Shown here in pieces: positions 58,393 to 64,000 of a stretch of DNA of 64,000 nucleotides. Made by a program: the position numbers and the translations under genes. Position 1 is the first letter of the stretch. Each line of letters opens with the position of its first letter. The stretch lies in NCBI RefSeq assembly GCF_002931055.1, contig NZ_PSXX01000003.1, forward strand, positions 234,678 to 298,677. The letters are read 5' to 3'. Source of the DNA: Pseudoclavibacter sp. AY1H1 (GTDB taxonomy: Bacteria; Actinomycetota; Actinomycetes; Actinomycetales; Microbacteriaceae). Under the pieces are notes generated by a model. The model was not told where the DNA came from. It did no database searches and saw only the letters and a list, made by a program, of their open reading frames with translations.

Positions 58393-58419
58393 GAAGGCCC
58401 GCCACCTGGGCGGGCCTTC
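58393..58419 (+). terminator. Terminator after the FAD oxidoreductase
   Basis: GAAGGCCCGCC (58393-58403) pairs with GGCGGGCCTTC (58409-58419); five-base loop. Confidence 0.8.
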
Positions 58420-58449
58420 GTGGTCTGCGGCAGCGCCGCGACGGCGGTG

Positions 58450-58632
58450 CTACTCGGTGCCGACTGCCGCGTCGGCGCCGTCGCGCATCTTCTGGATGTG
58501 CTCGTCGTGCTGGTTGCCGATCGCGGTGTCCGCGTGATCTCCGGCCGCGTCGAACGCGTGGTCGGTGAACTGCTCACCCTGCTCGCTGTTCGCCGCCTGC
58601 GCTGCCTTGTCGCCGATGTTCTCGAATACCAT
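58450..58632 (-). CDS. MT0933-like small antitoxin-type protein
   Basis: 60 residues, acidic and helical with repeated ADxA/HADTA and NSEQGEQFTDHAFDAAGDHAD. Resembles MT0933-like proteins annotated as antitoxins. No toxin partner is adjacent. Start follows GAAGGAGACCGA. A stress-linked small protein is the safer statement. Confidence 0.75.
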   Translation of the reverse strand: MVFENIGDKAAQAANSEQGEQFTDHAFDAAGDHADTAIGNQHDEHIQKMRDGADAAVGTE

Positions 58633-58728
58633 TCGGTCTCCTTCACTTCGTCGGTTCGGCGCAATTGCGCCATGCGACGAGTCCAGCATCCGCACGTGGA
58701 TGCGCGGTGTGCGGCAGCTTGGCGCGAC

Positions 58729-59499
58729 TCAGGATCGCGGTTGCCCGGCTGGTACCGTGCCCATCCGTTCCTCGCGGAGGGCCTCGAGTTCGAGGCCCCG
58801 CTCGGTGCTCGGGAAGCGCGCGGCGGTCGAGCGCACCTCCGCTGCGGCGAAGTTCGCACCGAAGAGCTCGCTGCCCGGCTGCAGGGAGAAGCTGTCGTGC
58901 AGGGTGCCGACGAGCACGGGGTCGAAGCCGGCGGCATCCACGAGCAGCGAGGCGTCGGCGATGTCCGCGGGGTCGTCGCCCGCGATGCCGATCCCCCTCC
59001 TGCCGACGGCGCCAGCGGGCTTCGGCCCCTCGTCGAGGTCGTGGTAGCCCATGTGGTTGAAGGCCTTGACGACTCGCGACTCGGAGAGCAGCTCCTGGAC
59101 GAGCTCGCTTGTTGCCGCGAACGGGTCGTTGAGGTCATCGCGCACGCCGTCGATCTCCCACCAGTAGTTCATGGCGTCGATGACGAGCTTCCCGCGCAGC
59201 TCGTCGCGGGGAATCGCCTCGTGCCCATCGAGCGGCAGGGCCTTCCCGAGCGGCAGCGCGAGGATGACGACGTCGGCCTGCCGGGCCACCTCGGCGCTGG
59301 TGCCCGTGGTCGCGCCGGGCACGAGCACGTCGATGATGAGCTCGATCTTGCTCGGGGAGCCGGAACCCGCGATGAGCACCCGGTAGCCGCTCGCGATGAG
59401 GAGGCGAGCGAGTACCGTGCCGACCTTGCCGGCCCCCAGGATGCCGATCGTGGGCAGGCTCGCTGCCGTCCGGCCCGGGGTGGGCTGAGCGTCAGACAT
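58729..59499 (-). CDS. NADP-dependent oxidoreductase (F420-dependent NADP reductase-like)
   Basis: 256 residues. N-terminal Rossmann motif IGILGAGKVGTVLARLLIASG (about 18-38), then VVILALPLGKAL and VIDAMNYWW. Same fold as F420H2:NADP+ oxidoreductase. ATG 59499 overlaps the stop of the luciferase-like gene by eight bases. It could give reducing power to, or work on the product of, the LLM monooxygenase. Confidence 0.85.
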   Translation of the reverse strand: MSDAQPTPGRTAASLPTIGILGAGKVGTVLARLLIASGYRVLIAGSGSPSKIELIIDVLVPGATTGTSAEVARQADVVILALPLGKALPLDGHEAIPRDELRGKLVIDAMNYWWEIDGVRDDLNDPFAATSELVQELLSESRVVKAFNHMGYHDLDEGPKPAGAVGRRGIGIAGDDPADIADASLLVDAAGFDPVLVGTLHDSFSLQPGSELFGANFAAAEVRSTAARFPSTERGLELEALREERMGTVPAGQPRS

Positions 59500-60580
59500 C
59501 GATGGACTCCTTCGCGAGCAGGGCGCGCACGCGGGGTGCGACCTCGGTGCCGAGCAGGGTGATGGTCTGCGAGCGTGCACCCACCGGCAGGCCGATGACG
59601 TCGTACTTGAGGTCGAAGCGGCTGATGCGCAGCGCCTCGACCATGCGCACGATCTTCTTCGCGACCGTGTCCGGGGAGCCGACGAAGAGGGCGCCCGTCT
59701 CGAGCTCCTGGAGGTAGCGGTCCTTCGTGGGCGGGTAGAAGCCGCGCTCCCTGCCCATCATCTCGACCATGGGCTTCCACGACTCCCACCAGGTCTCGGC
59801 CGCTTCCTCGTCGGTCTCGGCCACGAGGCCGAGCGCGTGCTGGCCGACGCGATTCGCTGGCATCCCGAACTTCTCGAGCGCGCGATGGTAGAGGTCGACG
59901 TGGCCGGCGAATCGCTCGGGCTGGCCGCCGATGATTGCGAGCATGAGCGGCAGACCGTAGCGGGCCGCCCGCACGACCGAGTCGGGGCTGCCGCCGACGC
60001 CGACCCACGTGGGGATGCCACCGGGGCGCATCGTCGGGTGCAGGGTCTGGTCGACGAGCGGCGCGCGGACCGTGCCCGACCAGGTCACCGAGGAGTTGCG
60101 CTGCAGCTGCATGAAGAGGTCGAGCTTCTCCTCGAAGAGCTGCTCGTAGTCGGCGATGTCGCAGCCGAAGAGCGGGAACGACTGTGTCTGGGATGCGCGC
60201 CCCACGACCATCTGCGCGCGCCCGTTCGAGAGCGCGTCGAGGGTCGAGAACTCGTTGTAGAGGCGCACGGGATCGTTCGTGCTGAGCACGGTGACGGCAG
60301 AGCCGAGCCCGATGCGCTCCGTCGCCGTGGCGATGCCCGCGAGGATGACGGGGGTCGCGGAGTCGACGAAGCCCTCCCGGTAGTGCTCGCCGATGCTGAA
60401 GACGTCGAGGCCGACTCGCTCGGCGAGGCGCGCCTCGTCGACGAGCAGGCGCACCGTCTCGGCGTCGGACATGGGACGGCCGTCGACGTTCGGCACGTCG
60501 CCGAACGAGTTGAGGCCGATCTCGAATCCGAACTGGGCTGCATCCACTGCGCTCATCTGCGTGCCCTTCTGCGTGCTCAT
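59492..60580 (-). CDS. LLM-class flavin-dependent monooxygenase (CE1758-like)
   Basis: 362 residues, luciferase-like TIM barrel: EIGLNSFGDVPNV at the start, GLDVFSIGEHYREGF near 56, RIGLGSAVTVLS near 89, and ALFVGSPDTVAKKIV near the end. Uses FMNH2 or F420 with oxygen. Start follows GGAGGACCC. Its first 11 codons (MSTQKGTQMSA) match those of the divergent MarR gene. Confidence 0.9.
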   Translation of the reverse strand: MSTQKGTQMSAVDAAQFGFEIGLNSFGDVPNVDGRPMSDAETVRLLVDEARLAERVGLDVFSIGEHYREGFVDSATPVILAGIATATERIGLGSAVTVLSTNDPVRLYNEFSTLDALSNGRAQMVVGRASQTQSFPLFGCDIADYEQLFEEKLDLFMQLQRNSSVTWSGTVRAPLVDQTLHPTMRPGGIPTWVGVGGSPDSVVRAARYGLPLMLAIIGGQPERFAGHVDLYHRALEKFGMPANRVGQHALGLVAETDEEAAETWWESWKPMVEMMGRERGFYPPTKDRYLQELETGALFVGSPDTVAKKIVRMVEALRISRFDLKYDVIGLPVGARSQTITLLGTEVAPRVRALLAKESIDV

Positions 60581-60591
60581 GGGTCCTCCAG

Positions 60592-60639
60592 GTAGTTGAC
60601 GTGTCAATCATGCATCCGGGTAGTTGATATGTCAACTAC
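60592..60639. promoter_or_regulatory. Two MarR operators
   Basis: GTAGTTGATATGTCAACTAC at 60620-60639 is a perfect 8-4-8 palindrome. A decayed copy, GTAGTTGACGTGTCAATC, begins at 60592, exactly 28 bp away. They lie between the divergent LLM and MarR starts. Confidence 0.8.
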
Positions 60640-60676
60640 GTGGCATGATGGGGGCGACACGAGCGACGGAGGACCC

Positions 60677-61168
60677 ATGGGCACGCAGAAGCGAACGCAG
60701 ATCAGCGCCGAGGAGCTGCGCGTCTGGCGCGGGTTCATCGAGACCACGAGCGTGCTGAACTCGCGCCTCGCGAGCCGCATGCAGAGCGAGTCAGCGCTGT
60801 CGACGGGCGACTACGGCGTCCTGCTCGCACTGCGCGAGGCACCCAGCCGATCCCTGCGCTCGTCGGAGCTCGCGGCGACGATCGGCTGGGAGCGCAGTCG
60901 CCTCTCGCATCAGCTCGGCCGCATGGAGAAGCGCGGCCTCCTGCGCCGCGACCCCTGCAGCGACGATACTCGGGGTTCGGTGGTGAGCCTCACCGAGGAG
61001 GGCGCCGCCGCGTTCCGGCGCGGCTCGGTGCCCCACCTCAAGGCCATCCAGGAACTCTTCCTCGACGCCCTGTCGCCCGAGCAGCTGACCCAGGTGGCGT
61101 CGATCACGGAGGCCCTGCGCGAGCACCTGGGGCTCGACGAGGCGGAGGGCGGCGCCGACCGTGCCTGA
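60677..61168 (+). CDS. MarR-family transcriptional regulator
   Basis: 163 residues. Winged helix-turn-helix: LRSSELAATIGWERSRLSHQL and MEKRGLLRRDPCSDDTRGSVVSLTEEG. Start follows GGAGGACCC. Its N-terminus MGTQKRTQISA is nearly identical to that of the LLM protein. It likely represses both divergent genes through the operators at 60592-60639, with an oxidant or aromatic ligand as inducer. The flavoprotein follows with overlap. Confidence 0.92.
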   Translation: MGTQKRTQISAEELRVWRGFIETTSVLNSRLASRMQSESALSTGDYGVLLALREAPSRSLRSSELAATIGWERSRLSHQLGRMEKRGLLRRDPCSDDTRGSVVSLTEEGAAAFRRGSVPHLKAIQELFLDALSPEQLTQVASITEALREHLGLDEAEGGADRA

Positions 61169-62303
61169 GGCACCACGCTCCGCGACGGTCGTCGTCATCG
61201 GCGCCGGCCAGGCGGGCCTCTCGGCTGGCTTCCACCTATCGCGGCGCGGCTTCGCGAGCGCCCTCGACGAGCCGGACGCCGAGCGCACCTTCGTGCTGCT
61301 GGATGCGAACCCCAAGCCCGGCGGCGCATGGCAGCACCGCTGGGAGTCCCTGACGATGGCGACCGTGAACGGCATCTTCGACCTGCCCACGTTCGCGCGC
61401 ACCCCTGGCAGCGAGGACGAGCCGAGTCGCGACGCGGTGCCCCGGTACTTCGCCGAGTTCGAGCGCGCGAAGCCCCTGCCCATCCTGCGCCCGGTCAAGG
61501 TGCTCGAGGTGTCGCGCGTCGATGACGACCCGCAGGGAGCGCTCCTCGTCGCGACCGACGGCGCCGGAGGGTGGCGCGCCGACGCGATCATCAACGCGAC
61601 CGGAACGTGGAACAACCCGCTGCTGCCGAGCATCCCGGGCCAGGATGCGTTCCGCGGCACGCAGCTGCACACGCGCGACTACGTGTCGGCGTCGGCCTTC
61701 GAAGGCCAGCGGGTCGCGGTCGTCGGCGGCGGCATCTCGGCGGTGCAGCAGCTCGAGGAGATCTCGCGCGGGGCGCAGACGTTCTGGTACACGCGACGCG
61801 AGCCGGTCTTCCTCGAGAACGGCTTCAACCCGGAGGTGGAGGGGCGCAGCACCATCGCGAAGGTGACGGCCGACGTCGAGGCGGGCGAGCCGTCGAGCAG
61901 CGTCGTCTCGTACACGGGCCTCGGCTGGTCGCCCTACGCGGTGGCCGCCCGGGATCGGGGCGCACTCGAGCGGCGGCCCATGTTCACCGCCATCGAGCCG
62001 GACGGCGTGCGCGAGGCCGACGGGTCCTTCACTCCGGTCGACGCGATCCTGTGGGCCACGGGGTTCCGCGCCGACCTCGCGCACCTCGACGGGCTCGGGC
62101 TGCGCAACGCCCGAGGCGGCATCACGATGCGCGGCACGCAGGTCGCCGACGAGCCGCGCATCCACCTCATCGGCTTCGGCCCGTCGCAGTCGACGGTCGG
62201 CGCCAACCGGGCGGGACGCGACGCGGTGCGGGCGATCGAGAAGCTGGGGCTCCAGCGGCGCGAGCGCCCCGCGGACCCACGGGAGCCCGCAGTCCGGCGG
62301 TGA
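61161..62303 (+). CDS. Flavin-containing monooxygenase-like FAD/NAD(P) oxidoreductase
   Basis: 380 residues. FAD motif VVVIGAGQAGLSAGFHL at 10-26, GGAWQHRWESL near 53, NAD(P) motif VAVVGGGISAVQQL near 188, ATGFR at the end. Similar to CzcO/YhdF-type or small Baeyer-Villiger-like flavoproteins. Start GTG inside the marR end, so it is coupled and under MarR control. Confidence 0.85.
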   Translation: MPEAPRSATVVVIGAGQAGLSAGFHLSRRGFASALDEPDAERTFVLLDANPKPGGAWQHRWESLTMATVNGIFDLPTFARTPGSEDEPSRDAVPRYFAEFERAKPLPILRPVKVLEVSRVDDDPQGALLVATDGAGGWRADAIINATGTWNNPLLPSIPGQDAFRGTQLHTRDYVSASAFEGQRVAVVGGGISAVQQLEEISRGAQTFWYTRREPVFLENGFNPEVEGRSTIAKVTADVEAGEPSSSVVSYTGLGWSPYAVAARDRGALERRPMFTAIEPDGVREADGSFTPVDAILWATGFRADLAHLDGLGLRNARGGITMRGTQVADEPRIHLIGFGPSQSTVGANRAGRDAVRAIEKLGLQRRERPADPREPAVRR

Positions 62304-62340
62304 TGTGCGGCCGCCCAGCCTCGGTGCGTACGGTCGCGGC

Positions 62341-62529
62341 ATGACCACCTCACAGAACGCGTCCCCCGCATCCGACGACTCGACCGGCGGCGAGAACCTG
62401 CGCGACATCATCGAACAGGTCGAGAGCGAGCACGGACGCGAGGGTGCAGCCGCGATGGCCGACAAGCTGCGCGACCGCACCGAGGAGACGAAGCAGGAAG
62501 ACGAGGACCCGGCAGAGGAGCAGAACTAG
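62341..62529 (+). CDS. Small acidic protein, hypothetical
   Basis: 62 residues, strongly acidic, helical middle LRDIIEQVESEHGREGAAAMADKLRDR. No family recognised. No ribosome binding site visible. Possibly a small stress protein. Confidence 0.5.
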   Translation: MTTSQNASPASDDSTGGENLRDIIEQVESEHGREGAAAMADKLRDRTEETKQEDEDPAEEQN

Positions 62530-62569
62530 GCGCACGCGTGCCACGCACCGCAGCCGCTAGCGTCGAGAC

Positions 62570-62872
62570 ATGACCCGCCCCAGCGCCACCCCAACCGTCC
62601 AGGTCGACGACGATCGCTTCCGCGTGACCGAGTGGCGGTTCGCGCCCGGAGCGGAGACCGGCTGGCACACCCACGAGCTGCCCTACGTGGTGGTGCCGCA
62701 GACCACCGGCAGCCTGACGGTCGAGACGACGTCGGCGGACCCGTTCGCCATGGAGTGCACGGCGGGTGTCAGCTACAGCCGAGAGCCCGGAGCCCACCAC
62801 AACCTCGTCAACGACCGCGACGAACCGTTCACGTTCGTGGAAATCGAAGCAAAAGCCGGGCCATCCGCCTGA
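62570..62872 (+). CDS. Cupin-domain protein
   Basis: 100 residues, single small cupin with metal His in GWHTHELPYVVVP and GAHHNLVN. Such proteins bind a metal and small molecules; role unknown. Start ATG 62570. Confidence 0.85.
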   Translation: MTRPSATPTVQVDDDRFRVTEWRFAPGAETGWHTHELPYVVVPQTTGSLTVETTSADPFAMECTAGVSYSREPGAHHNLVNDRDEPFTFVEIEAKAGPSA

Positions 62873-62894
62873 GTCGCGGTGCTAGGTTGCGGGC

Positions 62895-63497
62895 ATGGCT
62901 CCCCGCTTCCTGACACCACCTGTCGTCGCGTGTGCGGCGTTGACGCTGGTCGCGCTGACCGGATGCTCGCCGTCGGCGGCCCCCGAACCCGCCGCCCCGA
63001 CCGTCACGGTCACGCAGACCGTTCCGGCGTCGGCACCGCCGGCCACTCCGGCGGAGACGGCAACCGCCACGCCGGAGGTGCCTGCGTGCTCCGGACTCAC
63101 GCAAGAGGAAGCCGTCTCGGCGTCGATCGGCTCCATCGCCCCGTTCCCGGGCCTCGAGTCGAACGAGTGGGTCGCCGCCACGCCAGACGCGGCAACGTAC
63201 GACGAGTGCGCGGAACTCTCCTACGTCGTGGTGACGCTGTCTGGCGGCACCGTCTCCACGCCGTGCCACATCATGCTCTTCAACCAGGGCCGCTACCTGG
63301 GCACCGCGACCGCGGACGCGTACGGCTTCCTGCCCAGCGTCGCCCGCCTGGACGACGCGAGCATCGAGGTGACCTACACGTACACGCTGCCCGGCGAGGC
63401 GAACGCCGAATCGAGCGGGCGGGTCCAGGCGACCTTCACGTGGGATGAGGACACGCAGTCTGTGGTCATGGACGGCGACGTGCCACCCACGGACTAG
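62895..63497 (+). CDS. LppP/LprE-family lipoprotein
   Basis: 200 residues. Lipobox LTGC with Cys24, a Ala/Pro/Thr linker (about 25-66), then the LppP/LprE domain with paired cysteines. Exported surface lipoprotein of unknown role. Its last 4 bases overlap the SdpI gene on the other strand. Nucleotides 63332-63426 recur exactly as the inverted right end of the window. Confidence 0.85.
   Translation: MAPRFLTPPVVACAALTLVALTGCSPSAAPEPAAPTVTVTQTVPASAPPATPAETATATPEVPACSGLTQEEAVSASIGSIAPFPGLESNEWVAATPDAATYDECAELSYVVVTLSGGTVSTPCHIMLFNQGRYLGTATADAYGFLPSVARLDDASIEVTYTYTLPGEANAESSGRVQATFTWDEDTQSVVMDGDVPPTD
63332..63426 (+). repeat. Left arm of exact 95-bp inverted repeat
   Basis: Identical, base for base, to the reverse complement of 63906-64000. 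Lies inside the LppP gene. Confidence 0.98.
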
Positions 63498-63889
63498 GCG
63501 TCAGGCTCGTCTGCAGGCTTGGCGCCGGGAGCTCTCAGCACCGCTTTCGCGGCCTGGACACCCACGCGAGCGCCGTAGAGCACGAACCCGAGCAGCGCCC
63601 CGCATCCGCCGAGCACGACCACCGCGATCCCCCACTCCGGCATCGGGATGAGGACAACAAGGCCCGTCGCCAGCGCAAGGTATCCGGCGATCGTCGTTGG
63701 GCGCTTCGCCCGCACGTGGGCCGCGACCCACGCCACATCGCTCGCCATCGTGCTCGGCGTGCGGATGCCGGCGAGCGAGTTCCGCTGCAGCTGACCGGAG
63801 GCTGCCGCGCTCGCCATCCAGACCACGAGGAGTCCGGATCCGATCATCACGAGCGAAAGTACGCTTCTGAGCACCAGGGAGTCGTCCAT
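63494..63889 (-). CDS. SdpI-family membrane protein
   Basis: 131 residues with three hydrophobic segments. The SdpI/YhfL motif is NSLAGIRTPSTMASDVAWVA near 37-56. The family includes immunity proteins to killing factors, though most are unknown. It lies within the spacer of the 95-bp inverted repeat. A segment of the repeat begins 16 bases before its start. Confidence 0.85.
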   Translation of the reverse strand: MDDSLVLRSVLSLVMIGSGLLVVWMASAAASGQLQRNSLAGIRTPSTMASDVAWVAAHVRAKRPTTIAGYLALATGLVVLIPMPEWGIAVVVLGGCGALLGFVLYGARVGVQAAKAVLRAPGAKPADEPDA

Positions 63890-63905
63890 CCACCCCAGCC
63901 TAGCC

Positions 63906-64000
63906 GGACCCGCCCGCTCGATTCGGCGTTCGCCTCGCCGGGCAGCGTGTACGTGTAGGTCACCTCGATGCTCGCGTCGTCCAGGCGGGCGACGCTGGGC
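63906..64000 (-). pseudogene. Partial inverted copy of the LppP gene (window edge)
   Basis: On the minus strand the 95 bases code the LppP stretch PSVARLDDASIEVTYTYTLP onward, then switch to unrelated DNA after SGRV and stop out of frame. The copy has no mismatch to 63332-63426. It may be a recent inverted duplication, a recombination product or an assembly fold-back; only sequence beyond 64000 can tell. Confidence 0.8.

Noticed and set aside
58450..58632. Toxin-antitoxin pair with the MT0933-like gene
   Set aside because: Neither neighbour looks like a toxin; the gene stands alone after a terminator.

Overview
The window is a chromosomal stretch of a very G+C-rich actinobacterium, most likely a member of the Microbacteriaceae (Micrococcales). 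The grounds are the codon bias, the DUF222/13E12-type HNH protein, LppP/LprE and MT0933-like proteins, ROK/DeoR/LacI-controlled sugar clusters, and a recurrent GGATGCG context at Asp-Ala codons. No transposase, integrase, phage, CRISPR or rRNA gene is visible. One tRNA (tRNA-Glu, CTC) lies near the left end.

Layout. 1-5.9 kb: start of an ABC-F ATPase, tRNA-Glu, a metallo-hydrolase, stress-type small genes, an MFS exporter with an Lrp regulator, and divergent AzlCD amino-acid exporter genes. 5.9-8.7 kb: a MocR-type regulator and a HAD phosphatase bracketed by two paralogous small membrane peptides that share a duplicated promoter region. 9-13.6 kb: HNH/DUF222 protein, an AAC(2')/NodA-like acetyltransferase, small membrane proteins, DUF445. 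13.6-18.3 kb: a TAXI-type binding protein, histidine kinase and response regulator facing an MHS-family carboxylate permease. 18.6-26 kb: SDR, then a DeoR/GH4/PfkB/ABC sugar cluster. 26-33.9 kb: a TctCBA carboxylate transporter with a CoA-transferase and a citryl-CoA lyase-like enzyme, divergent from IclR, a D-2-hydroxyacid dehydrogenase and an RraA-like aldolase/decarboxylase. 34-36 kb: metallopeptidase and carbonic anhydrase. 36.2-44 kb: ROK regulator, ABC sugar transporter and GH38 alpha-mannosidase.

44-45.7 kb holds the most unusual structure: seven copies of an ungapped 59-bp palindromic element, plus one related 47-bp palindrome, placed on both sides of a small VOC gene. It is followed by lactate permease, a macro-domain protein and glycerate kinase (45.6-49.2 kb).

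49.3-58.4 kb is a LacI-type regulon. Four similar operators (GGAAAGCGTTTCCC and relatives) mark the lacI gene, an operon of oxidoreductase, DUF993 and sugar isomerase genes, and the region between an SsuABC-like transporter and an FAD oxidoreductase. 58.4-64 kb: MT0933-like peptide, an NADP-oxidoreductase/LLM monooxygenase pair divergent from MarR, a flavoprotein, a cupin, an LppP lipoprotein and an SdpI-family protein. The window ends inside an exact 95-bp inverted copy of the LppP gene.

Taken together this is a catabolic region: at least four transporter-plus-enzyme modules for carboxylates and glycosides, each with its own local regulator. Substrates are inferred from family and context only.
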